A stretch of DNA of 64,000 nt from Pseudomonas koreensis (lineage in GTDB: Bacteria > Pseudomonadota > Gammaproteobacteria > Pseudomonadales > Pseudomonadaceae), in NCBI RefSeq assembly GCF_025447595.1, contig NZ_JAOEJU010000018.1, positions 1 through 64,000 on the forward strand. Direction: 5' to 3'. A model generated the notes under the pieces. That model was not told where the DNA came from, did not search any database, and worked only from the letters and a program-made list of their open reading frames with translations. Positions 25,400-34,224 of the stretch are shown piece by piece (the stretch's first letter is position 1; the number at the start of each line of letters is the position of its first letter). The translations under genes and the position numbers were made by a program.

Positions 25400-27451
25400 T
25401 TGAAGCTGGAACTCAAGAACAGCTTGTCGGTGAAGTTGCTCCGGGTCGTGCTCCTGTCGGCATTGATCGTTGGTGTGGTCTTGAGCTGCGCGCAGATTGT
25501 TTTCGATGCCTATAAAACACGCCAGGCCGTCGCCGGCGATGCCGAACGCATCCTCGACATGTTCCGCGACCCCTCGACCCAGGCGGTCTACAGCCTGGAC
25601 CGGGAGATGGGCATGCAGGTGATCGAAGGCCTGTTCCAGGACGATGCCGTGCGCCAGGCCTCCATCGGCCATCCCAACGAAGCGATGCTCGCGCAAAAAT
25701 CCCGTGAGCTACAGCATTCCAGCAGCCGCTGGCTGACCGACCTGATCCTGGGTCAGGAACGCACGTTCACCACCCAGTTGGTGGGGCGCGGCCCGTACAG
25801 CGAATACTACGGCGACCTGAGCATCACCCTCGACACGGCCACCTACGGTCAGGGGTTCATTGTCAGCTCGGTGATCATCTTCATTTCCGGCGTGTTGCGC
25901 GCTCTGGCCATGGGCCTGGTGCTGTATCTGGTCTATCACTGGCTGCTGACCAAACCGCTGTCGCGGATCATCGAACACCTCACCGAGATCAACCCTGACC
26001 GCCCCAGCGAACACAAGATTCCGCAACTCAAGGGCCACGAAAAAAACGAACTGGGCATCTGGATCAACACTGCCAACCAGTTGCTCGAATCCATCGAACG
26101 TAACACTCACCTGCGCCACGAAGCGGAAAACAGCCTGTTGCGCATGGCCCAGTATGACTTTCTCACCGGCCTGCCGAACCGCCAGCAATTACAGCAGCAA
26201 CTGGACAGGATTCTGGTGGATGCCGGCAAACTGCAGCGCCGGGTCGCCGTTCTGTGCGTAGGTCTGGATGACTTCAAAGGCATCAACGAACAATTCAGCT
26301 ATCAGACCGGAGACCAGTTGCTGCTGGCCCTGGCTGACCGGTTGCGTGCCCACAGCGGCCGCCTCGGTGCGCTCGCCCGTCTCGGCGGCGACCAGTTCGC
26401 CCTGGTCCAGGCCGATATCGAACAGCCTTACGAAGCGGCAGAGCTGGCGCAAAGCATCCTCGATGATCTGGAGGCCCCGTTCGCCCTCGATCATCAGGAA
26501 ATCCGTCTGCGCGCCACCATCGGTATCACTCTGTTCCCGGAGGATGGCGACAGCACCGAGAAGCTGTTGCAGAAAGCCGAGCAGACCATGACCCTGGCCA
26601 AGACCCGCTCGCGCAATCGCTATCAGTTCTACATCGCGAGTGTCGACAGCGAGATGCGCCGCCGTCGCGAGCTGGAGAAAGACCTGCGCGATGCGCTGTT
26701 ACGCGATCAGTTCTACCTCGTCTATCAGCCGCAGATCAGCTACCGCGATCATCGCGTAGTCGGGGTCGAGGCATTGATCCGCTGGCAGCATCCGGAACAT
26801 GGTCTGGTGCCGCCGGACCTGTTCATCCCGCTGGCGGAACAGAACGGCACCATCATCGCTATCGGCGAGTGGGTGCTGGATCAGGCCTGCAAACAACTGC
26901 GCGACTGGCACGATCAGGGCTTCGTCGACCTGCGCATGGCGGTCAACCTGTCCACCGTGCAACTGCACCACGCCGAGCTGCCACGGGTGGTCAACAACCT
27001 GTTGCAGATGTACCGCCTGCCGCCGCGCAGTCTGGAGCTGGAAGTCACCGAGACCGGCCTGATGGAAGACATCAGTACCGCCGCCCAGCACTTGCTGAGC
27101 CTGCGCCGCTCCGGCGCCTTGATCGCCATCGACGACTTCGGCACCGGCTACTCCTCGCTGAGTTATCTCAAGAGTCTTCCGCTGGACAAGATCAAGATCG
27201 ACAAGAGCTTCGTTCAGGACCTGCTGGATGACGACGATGACGCGACCATCGTTCGCGCCATCATTCAACTGGGCAAGAGCCTGGGCATGCAGGTGATCGC
27301 CGAGGGCGTGGAAACCGCCGAACAGGAAACCTACATCATCTCCGAAGGCTGCCACGAAGGTCAGGGCTACCACTACAGCAAACCGCTGCCGGCGCGCGAG
27401 CTGAGCGTTTATCTCAAGCAGGCCCAACGCAGCAACGCGGCCATTCTCTGA
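25400..27451 (+). CDS. bifA: c-di-GMP phosphodiesterase BifA (GGDEF-EAL)
   Basis: This encodes 683 residues starting at TTG 25400, with AAGGA 9 bases upstream. No ATG gives the full N-terminus KLELKNSLSVKLLRVVLL. Two membrane helices (about 11-33 and 153-180) bracket a periplasmic segment, then a GGDEF domain (255-410) and an EAL domain (430-670). The diguanylate cyclase motif is GGDQF near 327, as in BifA of other pseudomonads, where it does not make c-di-GMP. The EAL motif (VEALIRW near 456) and DDFGTGYSSL, AEGVE are intact. It lowers c-di-GMP and favours motility over biofilm. It follows sodB as in P. aeruginosa. Confidence 0.92.
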   Translation: MKLELKNSLSVKLLRVVLLSALIVGVVLSCAQIVFDAYKTRQAVAGDAERILDMFRDPSTQAVYSLDREMGMQVIEGLFQDDAVRQASIGHPNEAMLAQKSRELQHSSSRWLTDLILGQERTFTTQLVGRGPYSEYYGDLSITLDTATYGQGFIVSSVIIFISGVLRALAMGLVLYLVYHWLLTKPLSRIIEHLTEINPDRPSEHKIPQLKGHEKNELGIWINTANQLLESIERNTHLRHEAENSLLRMAQYDFLTGLPNRQQLQQQLDRILVDAGKLQRRVAVLCVGLDDFKGINEQFSYQTGDQLLLALADRLRAHSGRLGALARLGGDQFALVQADIEQPYEAAELAQSILDDLEAPFALDHQEIRLRATIGITLFPEDGDSTEKLLQKAEQTMTLAKTRSRNRYQFYIASVDSEMRRRRELEKDLRDALLRDQFYLVYQPQISYRDHRVVGVEALIRWQHPEHGLVPPDLFIPLAEQNGTIIAIGEWVLDQACKQLRDWHDQGFVDLRMAVNLSTVQLHHAELPRVVNNLLQMYRLPPRSLELEVTETGLMEDISTAAQHLLSLRRSGALIAIDDFGTGYSSLSYLKSLPLDKIKIDKSFVQDLLDDDDDATIVRAIIQLGKSLGMQVIAEGVETAEQETYIISEGCHEGQGYHYSKPLPARELSVYLKQAQRSNAAIL

Positions 27452-27562
27452 AACCTGCCTGCAAAGCCCGGCAAAATGCTTGATCCGGCGGGCATGGTGT
27501 GCGCGGTTGATCCAGCGCAAGTCCTGCGCAAATAGGAAATATTTCCAGCTACAACCCTTTAC

Positions 27563-27589
27563 ACATAATGCGAAAGATTTGCATTATGT
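27563..27589. promoter_or_regulatory. Perfect 9-9-9 inverted repeat upstream of the imelysin operon
   Basis: ACATAATGC-N9-GCATTATGT is an exact inverted repeat ending 58 bases before the start of the first imelysin gene. The ATAAT/ATTAT arms recall metal-dependent regulators, but the spacing does not fit the standard 19-bp Fur box. Confidence 0.55.
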
Positions 27590-27647
27590 CGCAGCTTTTG
27601 CGCACCCCCGCGCCTGTCCACTCAATTACCGAAGCAGGATGTTCGCC

Positions 27648-28994
27648 ATGATTCGTATGCCTCTGGCTACCGCCAGTCTGCTGGCCATCGCTATTTCCCT
27701 CGCCGGTTGCGGCGAAGGTAAAGACAAAGAAAAGGCCGCCGCTCCTGCGCCGACTCCGGCTGCGAGCACTGCGGCACCGGCTGCGCCTGCTGCTGCCGGT
27801 AAAGTCGACGAAGCCGCCGGCAAAGCCGTTGTCTCGCACTACGCCGACATGGTCTTCGCCGTTTACAGCGATGCCGAATCCACCGCGAAAACCCTGCAAA
27901 CCGCCATCGACGCATTCCTCGCCAAGCCGAACGCCGACACCCTGAAAGCCGCCAAGGCTGCCTGGGTCGCCGCCCGTGTTCCTTATCTGCAGAGCGAAGT
28001 GTTCCGCTTCGGCAACACCATCATCGACGACTGGGAAGGTCAGGTGAACGCCTGGCCTCTGGACGAGGGCCTGATCGACTACGTCGACAAGTCCTACGAG
28101 CACGCACTGGGCAACCCGGGCGCCACCGCCAACATCATCGCCAACACCGAAGTACAGGTCGGCGAAGACAAGGTTGACGTCAAGGACATCACCCCGGAAA
28201 AACTCGCCAGCCTGAACGAGCTGGGCGGTTCCGAAGCCAACGTTGCCACCGGCTACCACGCCATCGAATTCCTGCTCTGGGGCCAGGACCTGAACGGCAC
28301 CGGCCCTGGCGCCGGCAACCGTCCGGCTTCGGACTACCTGGAAGGCAAAGACGCCACTGGCGGTCACAACGACCGTCGTCGCGCCTACCTGAAAGCCGTG
28401 ACCCAGCTGCTGGTCAGCGACCTGGAAGAAATGGTCGGCAACTGGAAGCCGAACGTGGCCGACAACTACCGCGCCACCCTGGAAGCCGAACCGGCTGAAA
28501 GCGGCTTGCGCAAAATGCTGTTCGGCATGGGCAGCCTGTCTCTGGGCGAACTGGCCGGCGAGCGCATGAAGGTGTCCCTGGAAGCGAACTCCCCGGAAGA
28601 CGAACAGGATTGCTTCAGCGATAACACCCACAACTCGCACTTCTACGATGCCAAGGGCATTCGTAACGTTTACCTGGGCGAGTACACCCGTGTCGACGGC
28701 ACCAAAATGACCGGCGCCAGCCTGTCGTCGCTGGTGGCCAAGGTCGACCCGGCTGCCGACACCGCGCTGAAAGCCGATCTGGCTGCCACCGAAGCCAAGA
28801 TCCAGGTCATGGTCGATCACGCCAACAAGGGTGAGCACTACGACCAGTTGATCGCCGCGGGCAACACCGCCGGCAACCAGATCGTCCGCGATGCCATCGC
28901 TTCGCTGGTCAAGCAGACCGGCTCGATCGAAGCCGCTGCCGGCAAACTGGGCATCAGCGACCTGAACCCGGACAACGCCGATCACGAGTTCTGA
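27648..28994 (+). CDS. icmP: Imelysin family lipoprotein (IcmP-like)
   Basis: This encodes 448 residues from ATG 27648 with an AGGA site 8 bases upstream. A lipobox (SLAGCGEG) predicts a lipoprotein, followed by an Ala/Pro-rich linker (residues 25-50). The imelysin GxHxxE motif is intact (GYHAIEFLLWG near residue 202). P. aeruginosa IcmP was described as an insulin-cleaving metalloproteinase, while related proteins belong to iron-uptake systems (EfeO, peptidase M75). It is the first gene of a four-gene operon and the likely target of the palindrome upstream. Confidence 0.88.
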   Translation: MIRMPLATASLLAIAISLAGCGEGKDKEKAAAPAPTPAASTAAPAAPAAAGKVDEAAGKAVVSHYADMVFAVYSDAESTAKTLQTAIDAFLAKPNADTLKAAKAAWVAARVPYLQSEVFRFGNTIIDDWEGQVNAWPLDEGLIDYVDKSYEHALGNPGATANIIANTEVQVGEDKVDVKDITPEKLASLNELGGSEANVATGYHAIEFLLWGQDLNGTGPGAGNRPASDYLEGKDATGGHNDRRRAYLKAVTQLLVSDLEEMVGNWKPNVADNYRATLEAEPAESGLRKMLFGMGSLSLGELAGERMKVSLEANSPEDEQDCFSDNTHNSHFYDAKGIRNVYLGEYTRVDGTKMTGASLSSLVAKVDPAADTALKADLAATEAKIQVMVDHANKGEHYDQLIAAGNTAGNQIVRDAIASLVKQTGSIEAAAGKLGISDLNPDNADHEF

Positions 28995-29010
28995 TCACAG
29001 CGTCCGCGTT

Positions 29011-29040
29011 AAAAAAGGCGACCTTCGGGTCGCCTTTTTT
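29011..29040 (+). terminator. Terminator after the first imelysin gene
   Basis: AAAAAAGGCGACC-TTCG-GGTCGCCTTTTTT is a textbook intrinsic terminator starting 16 bases past the stop. It would uncouple the first imelysin gene from the three genes downstream, at least partly. Confidence 0.92.
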
Positions 29041-29057
29041 ATGCCTGCCATACACAA

Positions 29058-29156
29058 AACCTGTGGGAGCGAGCTTGCTCGCGAAAGCGTCCTGTCAGGC
29101 AATGCATCAGTGGCTGAACCAGCGCTTTCGCGAGCAAGCTCGCTCCCACAAGGTTT
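29058..29156. repeat. REP doublet 7
   Basis: Inverted ACCTGTGGGAGCGAGCTTGC / GCAAGCTCGCTCCCAC arms of the common type, between the first imelysin gene and the di-haem gene. Confidence 0.9.
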
Positions 29157-29281
29157 GCACCCAGCCTTAAGATTTGTGAAACCCCTGCCCTGCATCAAGC
29201 AAACGATAATTCCTCTTATTCAAACCCCCTCGCCCTGTTAGACTTTGCGCCTTTAAATTCGCCCCTCTTGCAGGAAGTCTG

Positions 29282-30709
29282 ATGCCCTCGCTGCCTCTTC
29301 GCTTGTCCGCACTGTTTCTGGCCCTGGGCCTGAGTGCCTGCGATGACGCCCCGCGTTTCACCAAGGCCGAGCCGGGTGAGGCCCGTTCCGGCGGCGCGGC
29401 GACCGTGCGCAAGAGCGATCAGAACGCGTTTTCCCTGCCGTCCGCCAATCTGCCGCCTTCGCGGCGGGTGGACTTCAGCGTCGGCAACAGCTTCTTTCGC
29501 AGCCCGTGGGTGATCGCGCCGTCGACCACCACCGCCCGCGATGGCCTCGGCCCGCTGTTCAACACCAACGCCTGCCAGAACTGCCACATCAAGGACGGCC
29601 GCGGCCATCCACCGACGCCGGATGCGGCCAACGCGGTGTCGATGCTGGTGCGCCTGTCGATTCCCGATGCGCCGGCCTATGCCAAGGTCATCGAACAGGT
29701 TGGCGTAGTACCCGAGCCGGTCTACGGCGGTCAGTTTCAGGACATGGCCGTTCCCGGTGTCGCGCCAGAAGGCAAGGTGCGGGTCGATTACACGCCGGTT
29801 CCGGTACGCTTCAAGGACGGCACCGAGGTCGAGCTGCGTAAACCGGTCCTGCAGATCACCCAGCTCGGCTACGGCCCGATGCACCCGGACACACGTTTCT
29901 CGGCGCGTGTCGCGCCGCCGATGATCGGCCTGGGCCTGCTCGAAGCGATCCCCGAGGAAGCGATCCTCGCCAATGCTGCCGCGCAGGCCAAAGAGAACAA
30001 CGGCATCAACGGCCGGCCCAACCGGGTCTGGGACGATGAGCAGCAAAAGACCGTCATGGGTCGATTTGGCTGGAAAGCCGGCCAACCGAACCTCAATCAA
30101 CAAAATGTTCACGCGTTTTCTGGTGATATGGGCCTGACCACCAGCCTGAGACCGTTTGATGACTGCACCGACGCGCAAACCGCCTGCAAACAGGCGCCGA
30201 ACGGCAACGGCCCGGACGGCGAACCTGAAGTCAGCGACAACATCCTGCGCCTGGTGCTGTTCTACAGTCGCAACCTCGCCGTTCCCGCCCGCCGTGGCGT
30301 CAACGATGCGCAGGTGCTGGCCGGCAAGAATCTGTTCTTCCAGGCGGGTTGCCAGTCCTGTCACACACCGAAATACACCACCGCCGCCAACGCGGCCGAA
30401 CCTGAACTGGCCAATCAAGTGATTCGCCCGTACAGCGATCTGCTGCTGCATGACATGGGCGAAGGCCTGGCGGACAAGCGTACTGAATTCCAGGCCTCCG
30501 GCCGCGACTGGCGCACCCCGCCGCTGTGGGGCATCGGCCTGACGCAGGCGGTCAGCGGCCACACCCAGTTTCTGCACGACGGCCGCGCCCGCAACCTTCT
30601 CGAAGCCGTGCTCTGGCACGGCGGCGAAGCGAAGGCGGCGCAGCAACAGGTTTTGTCTTTCAATGCCGAGCAGCGTGCCGCGCTGCTGGCGTTCTTGAAC
30701 TCACTTTAA
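29282..30709 (+). CDS. Di-haem oxidoreductase lipoprotein (DUF1111 / DHOR)
   Basis: This encodes 475 residues. The lipobox GLSACDD predicts an envelope lipoprotein. Two c-type haem sites are present, CQNCH near residue 98 and CQSCH near 357, the spacing expected of the di-haem thiol-oxidoreductase-like family related to MauG and cytochrome c peroxidases. It precedes a second imelysin-like gene by 26 bases. Genes of these two families are often neighbours and may handle iron or haem at the cell surface. The reaction is not established. Confidence 0.88.
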   Translation: MPSLPLRLSALFLALGLSACDDAPRFTKAEPGEARSGGAATVRKSDQNAFSLPSANLPPSRRVDFSVGNSFFRSPWVIAPSTTTARDGLGPLFNTNACQNCHIKDGRGHPPTPDAANAVSMLVRLSIPDAPAYAKVIEQVGVVPEPVYGGQFQDMAVPGVAPEGKVRVDYTPVPVRFKDGTEVELRKPVLQITQLGYGPMHPDTRFSARVAPPMIGLGLLEAIPEEAILANAAAQAKENNGINGRPNRVWDDEQQKTVMGRFGWKAGQPNLNQQNVHAFSGDMGLTTSLRPFDDCTDAQTACKQAPNGNGPDGEPEVSDNILRLVLFYSRNLAVPARRGVNDAQVLAGKNLFFQAGCQSCHTPKYTTAANAAEPELANQVIRPYSDLLLHDMGEGLADKRTEFQASGRDWRTPPLWGIGLTQAVSGHTQFLHDGRARNLLEAVLWHGGEAKAAQQQVLSFNAEQRAALLAFLNSL

Positions 30710-30735
30710 ACACTTAAAAGAATCGGGAGCCCGAC

Positions 30736-31800
30736 ATGTTCCGTCCCAAGCTGTTGTTCACCAGCCTTGCCGCACTGGCCCTCGGCGCGTGCTCGCCGCA
30801 GGATCCGCAAGCCGTCACCTCGGCGGCCATCGCCGAGTCGGTGATCCTGCCGACCTACACCCGCTGGGTCGAAGCTGACAAGCAACTGGCCGTCAGTGCC
30901 CTCGCCTACTGCCAGGGCAAAGAGTCGCTGGACACCGCCCGTGCCGACTTCCTGCATGCGCAGAAAGCCTGGGCCGAGCTGCAACCGCTGCTGATCGGCC
31001 CGCTGGCCGAGGGCAACCGTTCGTGGCAGGTGCAGTTCTGGCCGGACAAGAAAAACCTGGTCGGCCGTCAGGTCGAGCAACTGGTCACCGCGCAGCCGCA
31101 GATCGACGCCGCCGCCCTGGCCAAGTCCAGCGTCGTGGTTCAAGGCCTGTCCGCTTACGAGTACATCCTGTTCGACGCCAAGCCTGACGTGACCAACGAC
31201 GCGCAGAAAGCCAAATACTGCCCACTGCTGGTGGCCATCGGCGAGCGTCAGAAACAACTGGCCGAAGAGATCCTCAGCAGCTGGAACAACACCGACGGCA
31301 TGCTCGCGCAGATGAGCAAGTTCCCGAACCAGCGCTATGCCGACTCCCACGAAGCGATCGCCGATCTGCTGCGGGTACAGGTCACCGCCCTCGACACCCT
31401 GAAGAAAAAACTCGGCACGCCGATGGGCCGTCAGAGCAAGGGCGTGCCTCAGCCGTTCCAGGCCGATGCATGGCGCAGCCAGTCGTCCATGGAGTCGCTG
31501 GAAGCCAGCCTCGCAGCGGCCAAAACTGTCTGGGAAGGCGTCGACAACAAAGGCCTGCGCGGCCTGCTGCCGACCGAGCAAAAGCCGCTGGCGGACAAGA
31601 TCGATGCAGCCTACGCGGCGTCGCTCAAACTGTTTGGCAGCACCCAGCGCTCGCTGACCGAAATGCTCAACGACGATGCTGGTCGCCAACAGCTCAACGA
31701 CATCTACGACAGCCTCAACGTCGTCCACCGCCTGCACGAAGGCGAGCTGGCCAAGGCGCTGGGCATCCAACTGGGCTTCAACGCCAACGACGGTGACTGA
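30736..31800 (+). CDS. Second imelysin-like lipoprotein
   Basis: This encodes 354 residues with a lipobox (LGACSPQD). The two-bundle imelysin fold is suggested by AYCQGKESLDTARADFLHAQKAW and the later repeat SSMESLEASLAAAKTVWEG. In place of GxHxxE it has GLSAYEYILF near residue 137, so the His is lost and the Glu kept. Such variants are presumed non-proteolytic. Its stop overlaps the next start by one base (TGATG), showing tight coupling with the DUF1513 gene. Confidence 0.87.
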   Translation: MFRPKLLFTSLAALALGACSPQDPQAVTSAAIAESVILPTYTRWVEADKQLAVSALAYCQGKESLDTARADFLHAQKAWAELQPLLIGPLAEGNRSWQVQFWPDKKNLVGRQVEQLVTAQPQIDAAALAKSSVVVQGLSAYEYILFDAKPDVTNDAQKAKYCPLLVAIGERQKQLAEEILSSWNNTDGMLAQMSKFPNQRYADSHEAIADLLRVQVTALDTLKKKLGTPMGRQSKGVPQPFQADAWRSQSSMESLEASLAAAKTVWEGVDNKGLRGLLPTEQKPLADKIDAAYAASLKLFGSTQRSLTEMLNDDAGRQQLNDIYDSLNVVHRLHEGELAKALGIQLGFNANDGD

Positions 31801-32915
31801 TGAGGGCACGTGCCATGCTGCGACGCCAGGCTCTGACTTTAGGTAGTTTGCTGCTGGGAGCAGTGACGCTGGGCGGCTGGACGCTGTTCAAACGCAAGGA
31901 CCAAAGCCCGCTGCTGCTGTCGGCGCGGGACGACACCGACGGCAAGCACTACGCCGTCGGCTATCGGCTGGACGGCACCCAGGTGTTTGCCACCGAAGTC
32001 GGCCAGCGCTGCCACGACATCATCAATCACCCGACGCTGCCGATCGCGCTGTTCGTCGCCCGCCGGCCGGGCACCGAGAGCTATCTGGTCGACCTGCGCA
32101 ACGGTGGATTGCTGCAAACCGTGACGTCGCAGGCGAACCGGCACTTCTACGGCCACGCGGTGATCCATCACAGCGGCGACTACCTCTACGCCACGGAAAA
32201 CGACACTACCGATCCGGGCCGTGGCCTGCTCGGGGTGTACAAGTTCGAAGGCGAACGGCTGGTGCACAGCGGCGAGATTTCCACCCACGGTCTCGGCCCG
32301 CATCAGGTGTCGTGGATGCCCGACGGTGAAACCCTGGTGGTGGCCAACGGCGGCATCCGCACCGAGGCCGAAAGCCGGGTCGACATGAACCTCGACGCCA
32401 TGGAACCGAGCCTGGTGCTGATGCAACGCGACGGCACCCTGCTGAGCAAGGAAACTCTCGCCCAGCAGATGAACAGCGTGCGCCACCTGGGGATCGCCAG
32501 CGACGGCACCATCGTCGCCGGCCAGCAATTCATGGGGCCTTCCCACGAGCGCTCGGAGCTGCTGGCGATCAAGCGTCCCGGCCAGCCATTCGTGGCGTTC
32601 CCGGTGCCGGAGCATCAGTTGCAGTCGATGGGTCATTACACCGCCAGCGTCGCCGTGCACAGCGACCTGCGTCTGGTGGCACTGACCGCACCGCGCGGCA
32701 ACCGCTTCTTCATCTGGGATCTGGACAGCGGCGAAGTGCGCCTCGACGCGCCATTACCCGACTGCGCCGGCGTCGGTGCGGTGAAGGACGGTTTTGTCGT
32801 GACCTCCGGTCAGGGACGCTGCCGCTACTACGATTGCCGTCAGGACGATCTGCTGGCCAAACCGCTGGATTTGCCCGCAGGGCTCTGGGACAACCATCTT
32901 CATCTGATGGCCTGA
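31800..32915 (+). CDS. DUF1513 protein, beta-propeller-like, exported
   Basis: This encodes 371 residues. A short charged start and hydrophobic segment (LTLGSLLLGAVTLGGW) act as signal or anchor. The body shows repeated short blades (HDIINHPTLPIALFVARRPG, GHAVIHHSGDYLYATEND, GPHQVSWMPDGETLVVANGG, FFIWDLDSGEV), typical of DUF1513, a family often found next to imelysin and DHOR genes. Function unknown. Its place suggests it is part of the same envelope iron or redox system. Confidence 0.85.
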   Translation: MRARAMLRRQALTLGSLLLGAVTLGGWTLFKRKDQSPLLLSARDDTDGKHYAVGYRLDGTQVFATEVGQRCHDIINHPTLPIALFVARRPGTESYLVDLRNGGLLQTVTSQANRHFYGHAVIHHSGDYLYATENDTTDPGRGLLGVYKFEGERLVHSGEISTHGLGPHQVSWMPDGETLVVANGGIRTEAESRVDMNLDAMEPSLVLMQRDGTLLSKETLAQQMNSVRHLGIASDGTIVAGQQFMGPSHERSELLAIKRPGQPFVAFPVPEHQLQSMGHYTASVAVHSDLRLVALTAPRGNRFFIWDLDSGEVRLDAPLPDCAGVGAVKDGFVVTSGQGRCRYYDCRQDDLLAKPLDLPAGLWDNHLHLMA

Positions 32916-32921
32916 GATTCG

Positions 32922-32955
32922 CCGCCGACCGCTCGGTCGGCGGCCCCGCTTTTTT
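32922..32955 (+). terminator. Terminator of the imelysin operon
   Basis: GCCGCCGACC / GGTCGGCGGC stem with a short loop, then CCCGC and a run of six T, 7 bases after the DUF1513 stop. Confidence 0.85.
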
Positions 32956-33062
32956 CTATCGCCGCCCTTCATACCCGGTAAAAACTGGCAGTTGGAATCC
33001 CTGCCGGACTCGGGGTAATGTGCCCGCCTGTCTCGCCTGATTTTCTCCAAGGAACTGGAAAT

Positions 33063-34211
33063 ATGCTGCGTCGCCGCATGCTGATCATGTTGGGTGTTGT
33101 ACTGCTGATCGTTCTGCTTCTCGCCGGTTACAAGGCCTTCTCGATCTATACGATGATCCAGGGCTTTTCCAGACCGAAGCCGCCGATCAGCGTCGCCGTG
33201 GCCACGGCCATCGAGCGCCCGTGGCAAATGCGCTTGCCCACCGTCGGCACGCTGAAGGCGCTGCAAGGCGTCGACCTGAGCCTGGAGAACGCCGGCACCG
33301 TCACCGAGCTGAAATTCGAATCGGGGCAGAAGGTCAAGGCCGGCCAACCGTTGCTGCAACTGGACAGTGCCGTTGAAGCAGCCTTCCTCGAAACCGCCAA
33401 GGCCGATCTCGGCCTCGCGCAGCTGGATTACGGTCGCGGCAGCCAGCTCGTCGGCAGCAGCGCCATCTCCAAAGGCGAATTCGACCGGCTCTCGGCGCAG
33501 TTGCAAAAGAACAAGGCGACGGTCAATCAACTCAATGCGGCGCTGGCCAAAAAACGCATTGTCGCGCCCTTCAGCGGCACCATCGGCATCCGCCTCGTCG
33601 ACATCGGCGACTACCTCGCCAGCGGCACCAAGATCGCCACCCTGCAGGATCTGAGCAGCCTCTACGCCGACTTCTATGTGCCCGAACAGTCAGTGCCGAA
33701 ACTGGCCATCGGTCAGCCGGTACAGATTACGGTCGCGGCGTATCCCGGCCAGAACTTCACCGGCACCATCACCGCGATCAACCCGATCGTCGAAAGCACC
33801 ACCCGCAACATTCTGGTTCGCGCCACCCTGGCCAACCCCGACGGCAAGTTGCTGCCGGGCATGTTCACCAGTGTCGAGGTGCTGCTGCCAGACCCGCAGA
33901 AACACATTGTGGTCCCGGAAAGCGCGATTACCTACACCCTCTACGGCAACTCGACGTACGTGGTCACCCAGAAGAAAGCCGAAGACGGCACCGTCGAAAA
34001 GGACGACAAGGGCCAACCGGTGCTGATCGCCGAGCGTAGGTTCGTCGAGACCGGCGAACGCCGCGATGGCCAGGTAATGATCAACAAGGGCGTGCAGAGC
34101 GGCGAACAGGTGGTGACGGCCGGCCAGATCAAACTGGATAACGGCGCCCACATTGCCATCAGCGACGACAAGACCCTCGGCGAGCAGAACAGTCCGCCCC
34201 GCGCCGACTGA
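33063..34211 (+). CDS. mexV: RND efflux periplasmic adaptor (MexV-like)
   Basis: This encodes 382 residues from ATG 33063. An N-terminal membrane anchor (LIMLGVVLLIVLLLAGY) is followed by the membrane-fusion protein pattern: barrel-sandwich half (VDLSLENAGTVTELKFESGQKVKAGQPL), alpha-hairpin, second half (RIVAPFSGTIGIRLVDIGDYL) and beta-barrel domain. It links the inner-membrane pump to an outer-membrane channel. By position after the imelysin genes it matches MexV (PA4374 from memory). No outer-membrane channel gene follows, as in mexVW, which uses OprM. Confidence 0.87.
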   Translation: MLRRRMLIMLGVVLLIVLLLAGYKAFSIYTMIQGFSRPKPPISVAVATAIERPWQMRLPTVGTLKALQGVDLSLENAGTVTELKFESGQKVKAGQPLLQLDSAVEAAFLETAKADLGLAQLDYGRGSQLVGSSAISKGEFDRLSAQLQKNKATVNQLNAALAKKRIVAPFSGTIGIRLVDIGDYLASGTKIATLQDLSSLYADFYVPEQSVPKLAIGQPVQITVAAYPGQNFTGTITAINPIVESTTRNILVRATLANPDGKLLPGMFTSVEVLLPDPQKHIVVPESAITYTLYGNSTYVVTQKKAEDGTVEKDDKGQPVLIAERRFVETGERRDGQVMINKGVQSGEQVVTAGQIKLDNGAHIAISDDKTLGEQNSPPRAD

Positions 34212-34224
34212 TCAAGGAAACCCC

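Noticed and set aside
27563..27589. Fur box before the imelysin operon
   Set aside because: The arms resemble ATAAT/ATTAT, but the 9-base spacer and interior do not fit the 19-bp Fur consensus. It is reported only as an unknown palindrome.
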